Positions 16,927 to 25,401 of a DNA stretch of 64,000 nt are shown in pieces. This stretch comes from an uncultured Alphaproteobacteria bacterium. Its GTDB lineage: Bacteria > Pseudomonadota > Alphaproteobacteria > Micavibrionales > CSBR16-224. Location: positions 1 to 64,000 of the forward strand of contig CATLPD010000002.1 of the NCBI GenBank assembly GCA_950054485.1, in the 5' to 3' direction. The notes below the pieces were generated by a model. The model had not been told where the DNA came from, searched no databases, and saw only the letters and a list, made by a program, of their open reading frames with translations. How positions within the stretch are numbered: position 1 is the stretch's first letter; every line of letters begins with the position of its first letter. The translations under genes were made by a program, and so were the position numbers.

Positions 16927-18093
16927 ATGAAGGTCAGGGCTTTTTCAAAACTGCTTTTGGTGGCGGGTGTGACACTAGGGTTATCGGCCTGTGCACAGAC
17001 GGAGTTGGCTTCGCACTATGCCAAGCGTGCATGGAAAGGGCAAAATCCATCAGTGGGTAAATACAAAGTCGGAAACCCCTATACGATCAAAGGTAAAACC
17101 TATTACCCTGAAGAGCGTTTCAGCCATTCCGAAACAGGCCTTGCATCATGGTATGGTCCCGGCTTTAACGGGAAGCTGACAGCAAATGGCGAAATCTATG
17201 ATCAGCACGAACTGACCGCAGCGCATAAAACGTTGCAAATGCCCTCGTTGGTGCGTGTGACTAATTTGGAAAACGGGCGTTCAATTGTTGTGCGCATTAA
17301 TGATCGTGGGCCTTATCATCCGGGGCGCGTTATTGATATGTCGCAGCGCGGTGCGGAATTGCTGGGCTTTAAAAATAACGGAACGGCAAAAGTGCGTCTG
17401 GATGTGCTTGAAAACGAAAGCCGCCAGATTGCAGCTGCGGCAAAAGCCGGAAAAGATACTTCGCGCATTGATGTGGCGAGCCTGAACCGTAAAGGTCGTA
17501 TGCCGATACCCACAAATGAAAGCTTTACACCGCCGACGTTACAAAAACGACAGCAGGTTGCGGTTTTGATGGATGATGCGCGCGCTATTCCGTTGCCGAA
17601 CCCGTCGCCCAAGCCGGAAGTTATTAAAACGGGGAATGCAATTGTGTCTAACACACCACTAGATTTGTCTATCGAGACGATTGAGGTCTCGGAGCTGGAT
17701 GATCTGACGCCCCGTCACCTCGAGCAAAAGGCGATAGGCGAACCTACAACCGAAATGGACTTTTTAAACCAGCTCGATTTTATGAAGGAAACCGGTGTGC
17801 AGGGGCATAGTGACCGTGGACGTTTCGTGCCGGATCCGGTTGTCACCCAAACCGCGGTTCAATCGCATAATTTATATGTACAAGCCGGATCATTCAGCAG
17901 TTATCAGAACGCTGAAAAGCTGGCAACCCGTCTTTCAGATATTGGTGTTGTTAACGTGACGTCGGTGACTGTGGGTGATGCGGAATATTATCGTGTTCGT
18001 GTGGGCCCCATGGAGCGTGTTCAGCAGGCGGATGCAGCCTTGGCAAAGGTGATCAGCGCCGGTCAGAAAGACGCACAAATAATTGTTGATTAG
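16927..18093 (+). CDS. rlpA: RlpA-like septal lytic transglycosylase lipoprotein with SPOR domain
   Basis: This 388-residue protein has a lipoprotein signal (LLLVAGVTLGLSAC). The double-psi beta-barrel RlpA domain covers about residues 75-165, with ETGLASWYGPGFNGKLTANG and IVVRINDRGPYHPGRVIDMS, the conserved surface that cleaves naked glycan strands. A linker of about 120 residues rich in Pro and charged residues follows. A C-terminal SPOR domain (residues about 310-388, NLYVQAGSFSSYQNAEKLA) binds denuded peptidoglycan at the division septum. It sits between mltB and the DD-carboxypeptidase gene, an arrangement common in alphaproteobacteria. The start has a GGGGGAAC Shine-Dalgarno. Confidence 0.95.
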   Translation: MKVRAFSKLLLVAGVTLGLSACAQTELASHYAKRAWKGQNPSVGKYKVGNPYTIKGKTYYPEERFSHSETGLASWYGPGFNGKLTANGEIYDQHELTAAHKTLQMPSLVRVTNLENGRSIVVRINDRGPYHPGRVIDMSQRGAELLGFKNNGTAKVRLDVLENESRQIAAAAKAGKDTSRIDVASLNRKGRMPIPTNESFTPPTLQKRQQVAVLMDDARAIPLPNPSPKPEVIKTGNAIVSNTPLDLSIETIEVSELDDLTPRHLEQKAIGEPTTEMDFLNQLDFMKETGVQGHSDRGRFVPDPVVTQTAVQSHNLYVQAGSFSSYQNAEKLATRLSDIGVVNVTSVTVGDAEYYRVRVGPMERVQQADAALAKVISAGQKDAQIIVD

Positions 18094-18161
18094 ATAATTG
18101 ATTTAAACCGTCCTATTTGATAGGCTTTGACCAGATCAATTCAACCAGAATGGACGGTTTC

Positions 18162-19298
18162 ATGCGACGTATTTTAGCTATTTCTCTAGCTTTGTTTTTA
18201 TGTGTAGGTTTTCAGGTTGCGCATGCTGCAATCGAAGTCACCACGCCTGCCACACATGCCGTCATGATGGATGCCCAGACCGGCGATATCCTTTTTGCCA
18301 AAAACCCTGATGGGCAGATGCCGACATCTTCGATGAGTAAGACGATGACGGTCTATGCAGTATTCAAAGCGATCGAGGAAGGGCGCATATCCCTTGAAGA
18401 TACATTAAAGGTTAGCGAAAAGGCCTGGCGCAAGGGCGGATCAAAAATGTTTGTCGAGGTTAATAGCAACGTTAAGGTTGGCGACCTTCTAAAGGGTGTG
18501 ATTGTTCAATCGGGAAATGATGCGACAATCGTCCTAGCCGAGGGGCTTGCAGGGTCGGAGGAAACATTCGCGCAAAGTATCACGCAGATGGCTAAAGATC
18601 TAGGTATGCAGAATACCAATTTTGTGAATGCAAGTGGCTGGCCGGATGATAACCATTATTCCACGGCGCGTGATCTGGCTATTTTAGCGCAGCATCTTGT
18701 TCAGGATTTTCCTGAGTATTACAAGTACTTTAGCATGAAGGAATTCACCTATAATGACATCAAACAGCCAAACCGCAATCCTTTGCTCTATAAAAACATG
18801 GGTGTTGACGGTATTAAAACAGGCCATACAGAGGCCGGCGGTTATGGTCTTATGGCGTCAGGAGAGCGGAACGGACGACGTTTGATTCTAGTCGTTAACG
18901 GAATGGAAAGCGCGGCGCAACGCGCGAACGAAAGTGCCCGCCTTTTGGAATGGGGCTTTAACAGTTTTGACCGTCTGACACTGTTTAAAAAAGGCGATAC
19001 GGTATCTGAAATCGATATTGTGTTCGGTCAGGAAAAACAGTTACCTGTTACTGTTGATCAGGATGTTGTGGAGACTATTTACAAGCCTCAAAAAGGTGAC
19101 CTGAAAGTGACGGTACAATACCAAGACCCTGTTTATGCGCCTGTTAGCGAAGGTGACAAGGTAGGGGTTTTGAAAGTCATGTTACCGGGTAGCGAGGAAA
19201 AATCATATGATCTTGTGGCGAAAACCGGAATGCGTGAACTCGGCATATTCCAGAAGGTCATGACAAAATTGACCTATATGACACTTGGTAAATTCTAG
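18162..19298 (+). CDS. dacC: D-alanyl-D-alanine carboxypeptidase (PBP5/6-type, S11)
   Basis: It removes the terminal D-Ala from peptidoglycan pentapeptides in the periplasm. The start at MRRILAISLALFLCVGF gives a standard signal peptide. An upstream in-frame ATG at 18150 and a non-ATG start at 18117 would only add residues before it. The three penicillin-binding motifs are present: SSMSK (S-x-x-K with the nucleophile), SGN (VIVQSGNDATIVLAEG) and KTG (DGIKTGHTEAGGYGLM). A C-terminal PBP5-type beta domain follows. The length of 378 residues matches the family. A gap of only 16 bases separates it from tmk, so it is probably one transcription unit. The dacC symbol is by family, not by exact orthology. 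Confidence 0.93.
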   Translation: MRRILAISLALFLCVGFQVAHAAIEVTTPATHAVMMDAQTGDILFAKNPDGQMPTSSMSKTMTVYAVFKAIEEGRISLEDTLKVSEKAWRKGGSKMFVEVNSNVKVGDLLKGVIVQSGNDATIVLAEGLAGSEETFAQSITQMAKDLGMQNTNFVNASGWPDDNHYSTARDLAILAQHLVQDFPEYYKYFSMKEFTYNDIKQPNRNPLLYKNMGVDGIKTGHTEAGGYGLMASGERNGRRLILVVNGMESAAQRANESARLLEWGFNSFDRLTLFKKGDTVSEIDIVFGQEKQLPVTVDQDVVETIYKPQKGDLKVTVQYQDPVYAPVSEGDKVGVLKVMLPGSEEKSYDLVAKTGMRELGIFQKVMTKLTYMTLGKF

Positions 19299-19314
19299 GT
19301 GCTAAAGGATATTC

Positions 19315-19995
19315 ATGCAGCATGGTAAGTTTATAACGCTTGAGGGTGGAGAGGGAACCGGTAAAACGACCCAAATCCAGAACCTGCACAGCTATTTGAC
19401 GCGCCTGGGTATTGATTGCATAGTCACGCGCGAACCTGGCGGAACTGCCGAGGCTGAAAAAATCCGTAATCTATTGGTGCAGCGTGATGGCGGTGATTGG
19501 GACCCTCTCAGCGAAGCGCTTTTACTGTTCGCTGCGCGCCGCGAACATCTTGTGAAAAAGATATGGCCAGCTATGCAAAAGGGTAAATGGGTTATCTCTG
19601 ACCGTTTTGTTGATTCTAGCCGTGTTTATCAGGGGCTGGCCCAAGGGCTTGGCGAGACAGTCATAGAAGGGCTCTATTACATGATCGCAGGCGAATTTGA
19701 ACCCGACCTGACTTTTATCATGGATATCAATCCGGAAGAGGGGTTGAGAAGATCGGGTAAGCAAAATCAAATGTCGCTTGATTTGAATGAAAGTACAGAA
19801 GATCGTTATGAGCGGTTGGGTCTGGGCTTTCATGAAAAGGTACGAGACGGCTTTCTGCATATTGCCAAAACGCACCCTAAACGTTGTGTGATTATTGATG
19901 CGGACCAAACGCCGGATGCTATTTTCGACCAAATGTCTGATGTTTTACAAATTAAATTCGGACTGAAAAAGGCGGTAAAAAGTGGCGCTGTTTGA
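19315..19995 (+). CDS. tmk: Thymidylate kinase
   Basis: This cytoplasmic 226-residue enzyme phosphorylates dTMP to dTDP for DNA synthesis. The Walker A loop is GGEGTGKTTQ (residues 11-20), followed by the TREPGGTAEAE dTMP-binding motif and SDRFVDSSRVYQG, the DR(Y/F) motif with catalytic residues. The gene overlaps holB by 14 bases. The pairing tmk-holB is widespread because both serve replication. There is a TMPK lid region around KQNQMSLDLNES. Nothing is unusual. Confidence 0.96.
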   Translation: MQHGKFITLEGGEGTGKTTQIQNLHSYLTRLGIDCIVTREPGGTAEAEKIRNLLVQRDGGDWDPLSEALLLFAARREHLVKKIWPAMQKGKWVISDRFVDSSRVYQGLAQGLGETVIEGLYYMIAGEFEPDLTFIMDINPEEGLRRSGKQNQMSLDLNESTEDRYERLGLGFHEKVRDGFLHIAKTHPKRCVIIDADQTPDAIFDQMSDVLQIKFGLKKAVKSGAV

Positions 19996-21115
19996 TGAAA
20001 TTGAAGAAGATTTCGATCCGGCCGGCTCTGACGAGGCTATTGAAAAATCAGAGGGTTTAGGAGCGCCGAAAGATAATCTTTTGTCTTTTGGGTGTGAGGC
20101 TGTGGAGCAAACCCTTTTAAAACGGTTTAATGCTGATCGTTTTCCACATGCAATGGTGTTTTCGGGCCCCGAGGGGGTTGGCAAGGCGACTTTTGCCTTT
20201 CGGGTGGCACGATTTTTACTAAGTCAGGAAGCCGCTGGCGGCATGTTCGCAGCCGAGGATATTCCGGCTGAAAGTTTTGATGTTGATCCTTCCAATCCTG
20301 TCGTAAGGCGTGTTTCATCAGGCGGTCACGCTGACCTCATGGTCGTTGGCCGTGTTTATGATGAAAAGAAAGGTTCCGTATCAAACGATATACCTGTCGA
20401 GGAAGTCAGAAAAATAACACCGTTTCTGCGCAAGACATCTTCCGAAGGTGGCTGGCGTGTCGTAATTGTCGATGAAGCGCAACATCTTAACCGTTCCAGT
20501 CAAAACGCCTTGCTGAAGATTTTGGAGGAGCCACCGAAGAAAACAGTTTTAATCCTGATAACAGATCAGGCTGGCAGGTTTTTGCCCACAATTCGTTCAC
20601 GCTGTCAGATATATGACTTTCAGGTTTTGTCTGATGAACATATGAAGTTATTGGCCGAAAAGGCGATGCCTTACGTTTCCGGCGCTGATCGTGATAAACT
20701 GATTTCTTTTTCTGAAGGGCAGATCGGTCGCGCTGTCAGTTTGCACGAATGCGGCGGTGTAGAAATATACAACGATTTGATCGGCTTGTTGGAGAAACTG
20801 CCTAAATTGGATGAGGTTGTTGCTTTCGAACTTTCGGAAAGTTTGGGGCGTGACAAAAAGGCCTTTCCCGTTTTCTCCGAGCTGCTTTTAAGCTGGTTGG
20901 CTAAAATGGCGCGCGCTGGTTTGCGCCCTGCATCAAGTGTTGCAGTTTCCAGTGATGAAGCTGCGGTTATATCCCGCCTGTCACAAATTTATACGACACG
21001 GGACTGGCTGGAACGTTATGATGCGATTAATCGCATTCTGCTTGCGACGGACCGCATACACCTTGACACTAAACAAACGGTATTGGACATTATCTGGACG
21101 CTGGAAAAGGATTGA
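19982..21115 (+). CDS. holB: DNA polymerase III delta-prime subunit
   Basis: This 377-residue AAA+ subunit of the clamp loader helps open and load the beta clamp. Residues about 55-70 hold a P-loop-like FSGPEGVGKATFA. The SRC arginine-finger motif is in TIRSRCQIYDF, after VIVDEAQHLNRSSQNALLK (sensor and Walker B region). Translation starts at a GTG inside tmk (14-base overlap), which fits translational coupling. A C-terminal alpha-helical collar domain follows. The family assignment is firm. Confidence 0.93.
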   Translation: MALFDEIEEDFDPAGSDEAIEKSEGLGAPKDNLLSFGCEAVEQTLLKRFNADRFPHAMVFSGPEGVGKATFAFRVARFLLSQEAAGGMFAAEDIPAESFDVDPSNPVVRRVSSGGHADLMVVGRVYDEKKGSVSNDIPVEEVRKITPFLRKTSSEGGWRVVIVDEAQHLNRSSQNALLKILEEPPKKTVLILITDQAGRFLPTIRSRCQIYDFQVLSDEHMKLLAEKAMPYVSGADRDKLISFSEGQIGRAVSLHECGGVEIYNDLIGLLEKLPKLDEVVAFELSESLGRDKKAFPVFSELLLSWLAKMARAGLRPASSVAVSSDEAAVISRLSQIYTTRDWLERYDAINRILLATDRIHLDTKQTVLDIIWTLEKD

Positions 21116-21117
21116 TC

Positions 21118-22683
21118 ATGACTGACAATAAGAATTTTTACATCACAACGCCGATTTACTACGTAAACGGGGTGCCGCATATTGGAACCTCTTATACATC
21201 AATTGCGTGTGATGTGATGGCGCGTTTCAAGCGTCTCGACGGCTATGACGTTCGTTTTTTAACCGGAACTGATGAACATGGGTTAAAGGTTGCCCAAACG
21301 GCTGAAAGTCAAGGCATGCAGCCAAAAGAGTTTGCAGACAAAATATCCGAATACTTCCGTGAAATGAATACGGTTTTGGGTATCACGAATGATTATTTTA
21401 TCAGGACGACTGATGAAGATCATAAAAGGGCAGCGCAAGCCCTTTGGACCAAGCTTTTGGCCAAGGGTGATATCTATCTTGATAAATATTCGGGGTGGTA
21501 TTCTGTGCGAGACGAAGCCTATTATCAGGAAAATGAAATTGAAACGCGTGAGGATGGAAGCAAAATTGCGATCGCATCAGGCACAGAAGTTGAATGGGTC
21601 GAGGAGGAAAGTTATTTCTTCAAGCTTTCAGCATATCAAGACCGTTTATTGGAATTCTATGAAGGCAATCCGGGTTTTGTAATGCCCAAAGGCCGCTTTA
21701 ACGAAGTCAAAAGCTTTGTATCGGGCGGTTTGAAGGATTTATCTATTTCGCGCAACTCATTCGACTGGGGCATACCGGTGCCTGACGATCCCGCGCATGT
21801 CATGTATGTTTGGATTGACGCCCTGACCAATTATATCACGTACCTGGGTTATCCTGATATGGAAGGCGAAGGGATGAAAAATTTCTGGCCAGCAGACTTT
21901 CATGTTGTCGGTAAAGATATTTTGAGATTCCATGCTATTTTCTGGCCCGCGTTTTTGATGTCAGCTGATATTCCGCTGCCTAAATGTGTCTATGCACACG
22001 GCTGGTGGACGGTTGAAGGGCAGAAAATGTCAAAGTCTGCCGGAAATGTTATTGCGCCGCAAGATCTGGTTGATAATTACGGTTTGGATCAAAGCCGTTA
22101 TTTCATGCTGCGCGAGGTGCCGTTCGGTAACGACGGTGATTTTTCCCGTGCTGCCTTGATACAGCGCATGAATAGTGATTTGGCGAATGCCCTTGGTAAT
22201 CTGGTTCAGCGCACATTATCGATGATCTTTAAAAACTGCGATGCGCAAATTCCGGCACATGGTGATTTTACGAATGAGGATCAAGCAATGTTAAAACTGG
22301 CTGGAACTGAAATGCTAGAAAAGACGCGCAAACATTTGGAAGCAATGTCTTTTCACCGCGCGCTGGAAGATATCTGGTTTGTGATTGGCGAGGCAAATGC
22401 CTACGTTGACGCGCAGGCGCCTTGGGGTTTAAAGAAAACAGACCCTGATCGTATGGGAACAGTTTTATATGTTTTGGCCGAAGTGATCCGTAATCTTGCC
22501 CTGATTATCCAGCCCGTCATGCCGGATGCGGCTGCTAAGATCCTTGATCAGGTTAAAGTTTCAGAAGATGAACGTGAATTTTCATTTATAGGGCAGGGGC
22601 ACCGCCTTAAATCGGGCGTAACAATTGACCAACCGCAAGGAGTGTTTCCACGCTATGTCGAACCCGAGGAGGACGCTGCATAA
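21118..22683 (+). CDS. metG: Methionyl-tRNA synthetase
   Basis: This class I aminoacyl-tRNA synthetase of 521 residues charges tRNA-Met. The HIGH signature appears as PHIGTSYTS and the KMSKS loop as GQKMSKSAGN. The alphaproteobacterial zinc-poor form without a C-terminal tRNA-binding extension fits the length. The ATG at 21118 is preferred to a TTG two codons earlier. It starts just after the holB stop and shares one base of its stop (TAATG) with tatD, so the block holB-metG-tatD-MBL is probably one operon. Confidence 0.95.
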   Translation: MTDNKNFYITTPIYYVNGVPHIGTSYTSIACDVMARFKRLDGYDVRFLTGTDEHGLKVAQTAESQGMQPKEFADKISEYFREMNTVLGITNDYFIRTTDEDHKRAAQALWTKLLAKGDIYLDKYSGWYSVRDEAYYQENEIETREDGSKIAIASGTEVEWVEEESYFFKLSAYQDRLLEFYEGNPGFVMPKGRFNEVKSFVSGGLKDLSISRNSFDWGIPVPDDPAHVMYVWIDALTNYITYLGYPDMEGEGMKNFWPADFHVVGKDILRFHAIFWPAFLMSADIPLPKCVYAHGWWTVEGQKMSKSAGNVIAPQDLVDNYGLDQSRYFMLREVPFGNDGDFSRAALIQRMNSDLANALGNLVQRTLSMIFKNCDAQIPAHGDFTNEDQAMLKLAGTEMLEKTRKHLEAMSFHRALEDIWFVIGEANAYVDAQAPWGLKKTDPDRMGTVLYVLAEVIRNLALIIQPVMPDAAAKILDQVKVSEDEREFSFIGQGHRLKSGVTIDQPQGVFPRYVEPEEDAA

Positions 22684-23480
22684 TGCTGGTCGATAGTCAT
22701 TGCCATCTGGATTTCGATGCTTTTCAAAAGGACGGTGTTCCTTCTGTCGTTGCGCGTGCTCGGGATGCTGGTGTCAATCAAATGTTGACAATTTGTGTCC
22801 GTATATCGCAGTTTGAACGCGTTTTAAAGGCGGCGGAATCCTCGCCTTATCTTGATTGCACAATCGGAACGCATCCGCATTCAGCGGAGGAGCCTGCAGA
22901 GCAGGCCTTCTCAAAAGAAGATATTGTGAAACTTGCGCAAAACCCTAATGTTGTCGGCATTGGTGAAACAGGCTTAGATTACTTTTATGATAATGCGCCG
23001 CGTGATGCACAGCGTCAAAACTTTCAAAAGCATATCGAGGCCGCACTGGAACTGGATCTTCCAATTATCATTCATTCCCGTGATGCGGATGAAGAGATGA
23101 TCGAGATATTAAAAACCCACGGAAAAGGAAAACTACGTGGTGTGATGCATTGTTTTTCTTCGGGCCCTGAATTGGCCAAGGCAGCGCTGGACCTTGGTTT
23201 TTACATTTCCATCTCTGGGATTGTGACCTTTAAAAAGGCTGAAGATCTGCGTGAAATTGTACGATCAATTGTGCCACTTGATCGTTTGCTGGTTGAAACA
23301 GATGCGCCCTATTTGGCGCCAGTTCCCTTGCGTGGACAAACGAACGAGCCTTCATTCGTTGTGCATACCGCAAAGCAGCTGGCAGAATTAAAAAATGTCA
23401 GCGAAGAAGAGCTTGCCATCGCAACAACAAATAATTTCTTTGAATTATTTAAAACCTCCAAACGCCGGGAAGCCGCATGA
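22683..23480 (+). CDS. tatD: TatD-family metal-dependent hydrolase / DNase
   Basis: This 265-residue TIM-barrel hydrolase has metal ligands in VDSHCHLDF (residues 3-11), GETGLDYFYD, IIHSRDADEE and MHCFSS, plus ETDAPYLAPVP at the end. Family members are 3'-5' exonucleases or DNases linked to DNA repair, but the exact substrate is uncertain. It is translationally coupled to metG (TAATG) and overlaps the next gene by 4 bases. The order metG-tatD-MBL hydrolase is common in alphaproteobacteria. Confidence 0.92.
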   Translation: MLVDSHCHLDFDAFQKDGVPSVVARARDAGVNQMLTICVRISQFERVLKAAESSPYLDCTIGTHPHSAEEPAEQAFSKEDIVKLAQNPNVVGIGETGLDYFYDNAPRDAQRQNFQKHIEAALELDLPIIIHSRDADEEMIEILKTHGKGKLRGVMHCFSSGPELAKAALDLGFYISISGIVTFKKAEDLREIVRSIVPLDRLLVETDAPYLAPVPLRGQTNEPSFVVHTAKQLAELKNVSEEELAIATTNNFFELFKTSKRREAA

Positions 23481-24253
23481 CAGGGAAAATAAAAGCGACG
23501 ATTATGGGGTGTGGCGCATCGCTTGGAGTGCCAGCGGCTGGGAATTTTTGGGGTGATTGCAATCCGGATAACCCGAAAAACCTGCGTACGCGATCATCGC
23601 TGCTGTTGCAGAGCGAACAGGCCAATATTCTGGTTGATAGTACGGTGGATGTGCGCCAGCATATGAATACATATGATATAAAACGGCTTGACGGGATTAT
23701 ATACAGCCATGCGCATTCCGATCATATCAACGGAATGGATGATCTGCGCGTCATCAGCTATGTCATGGAGCATCCGATCGAGATTTATGGCGATCATAAT
23801 ACTATTTCCGAGCTACACCGCCGTTTCGATTATGTTTTTCATGGTGGTCACAATGTTTATCGTCCCTTTTTAAAATCGAATGTTATTGATTACGGACCAC
23901 ATCGTATTGGCGATATCAGAATGGATTTATTTAAGCAGGATCATGGCACCTGTGACACGACGGGAATACGCATTAATGATTTTGCCTATTCTGTTGATAT
24001 GGTTGATCTTGATGAAACGGCTTTAAAAACCTTAAAAGGGGTTAAAACCTGGGTTGTAGATGCGGCAGGGTACAAGCGTGAAAAGGCATCAACCCACGCA
24101 CTTTTGGATGATGTTCTGAAGTGGTCGCATGATTTGCAGGTCGAGCAAACCTATCTGGTCGTTCTAACAGGGTTGATGGATTATGATGTTCTGTGTAATG
24201 AGCTGCCGGATAATGTCAGACCGGCCTATGATGGGCTGGTCCTTGAAATTTAG
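23477..24253 (+). CDS. MBL-fold hydrolase (PhnP / RNase Z-like)
   Basis: This 258-residue metallo-beta-lactamase-fold protein has the signature SHAHSDHINGMDDLR (H-x-H-x-DH) near residues 75-89 and later metal-ligand strands QDHGTCDTTGIRI and FAYSVDMVDLDE. It is closest in style to phosphodiesterases such as PhnP. It is the last gene of the metG-tatD unit. Its 3' end overlaps the convergent downstream gene by 4 bases. The substrate is unknown. Confidence 0.88.
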   Translation: MTGKIKATIMGCGASLGVPAAGNFWGDCNPDNPKNLRTRSSLLLQSEQANILVDSTVDVRQHMNTYDIKRLDGIIYSHAHSDHINGMDDLRVISYVMEHPIEIYGDHNTISELHRRFDYVFHGGHNVYRPFLKSNVIDYGPHRIGDIRMDLFKQDHGTCDTTGIRINDFAYSVDMVDLDETALKTLKGVKTWVVDAAGYKREKASTHALLDDVLKWSHDLQVEQTYLVVLTGLMDYDVLCNELPDNVRPAYDGLVLEI

Positions 24254-25329
24254 AATACCGGTTTTCTAAGGTTCTTTTGTTTTAAACTTGCTAGGTTTTC
24301 CGGTTTACCGCCAGTCATCAGATAACCTTCATAATCCGATTTGAATTTCTCGCCACGGCTTTCAACGGCGTCTTCTATAACCTTCATAAACTTCACAAAG
24401 CCAAGGCCTTTGTTTTCTGCTTTTGTAATTTCATTACCGCTGAGGGGAGACATCGGATTTTGAGTATATGTGCCAAGCCCAAATGCAACTTCCGCGCAAC
24501 GGCTTTGATTTCCGTCATCAACTTCGATGTAGATTTTCAGTTTATAGTTATGCAGTTCAACATGAATATCACCAATATCATCCCGCTGCTGTGATAGTGC
24601 GTAATGAAAAGCCTTATAAAGCGGTAGAAAGTATTCTTTTGCTTCGTATGTCAGCTCGGGCGTTTTATCAAAATGTACACGTCTAAAAAATTTATCTCGT
24701 AAAGGCAGTTTTTTATCAACGATTGTTACGCCGCTGTCTTCAAAATTCAGCAATAGCCGGCTGTCTAGTTTTTCGCGCCAGTTTTTATCTACGCCTCCGT
24801 GCGAAGCAATATATCTTTCATATGCAGCTTTATAATCAGGTCCAAGGCGTTCCAGACGCTTCGCAACTTCAGTTTTTACATCTTCCAGGCTTAATCCGGA
24901 TTTTCGGACGCGGTTCAAAACATAGCCATCTTCGTAAAGGCTACATTCAAACTGTGTGACGTCTTTTTCGTGTTTTGATAAGATTGCAGCAAAATTTTCG
25001 CCATATCGTGGTGCCTCGTATGCGGCGTGGCCCATTGATATACGTGTACTTTCAGGTGATGTGTGTGTGAAAATATCAAGATTGCAAACGCCGGCTACGC
25101 TTCTAAGGGCATATGCATATGCGCGTGCAATCGGGCCGATTTCACTGGATGCTTTTATATGACGCAACAATGTATCATGTGAATAGAAGGGGCGGTGTCC
25201 CGCAAGGCCTGCGGCCAGGTCAGACTGTGTTTGTTTAAACCAGTCTGCCGTTTTTTGGCTCATATCCAAGTCTACACCGCAGACGCGGTGTTTTGATAGC
25301 TCTTTATTATCGTTATTTGTCTCAGACAT
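24250..25329 (-). CDS. Hypothetical protein, no recognised domain
   Basis: This 359-residue soluble protein has no signal peptide or membrane span. The N-terminus is hydrophilic (MSETNNDNKELSKHRV). The centre is helical and charged (ERLGPDYKAAYERYIASHGG), and the C-terminal half looks alpha/beta (IHVELHNYKLKIYIEVDDGN). I recognise no catalytic motif. Its codon use and base composition look like the neighbours'. It stands alone, convergent with the MBL gene. It is real judging by length and by its good Shine-Dalgarno-like leader, but the function is unknown. Confidence 0.7.
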   Translation of the reverse strand: MSETNNDNKELSKHRVCGVDLDMSQKTADWFKQTQSDLAAGLAGHRPFYSHDTLLRHIKASSEIGPIARAYAYALRSVAGVCNLDIFTHTSPESTRISMGHAAYEAPRYGENFAAILSKHEKDVTQFECSLYEDGYVLNRVRKSGLSLEDVKTEVAKRLERLGPDYKAAYERYIASHGGVDKNWREKLDSRLLLNFEDSGVTIVDKKLPLRDKFFRRVHFDKTPELTYEAKEYFLPLYKAFHYALSQQRDDIGDIHVELHNYKLKIYIEVDDGNQSRCAEVAFGLGTYTQNPMSPLSGNEITKAENKGLGFVKFMKVIEDAVESRGEKFKSDYEGYLMTGGKPENLASLKQKNLRKPVF

Positions 25330-25401
25330 GAATCACCAATTTTTATTTCCATAAAGTATAGCGATTCATGCCCTAGATTGCAAGGGCTAAATCAAAAATT
25401 A

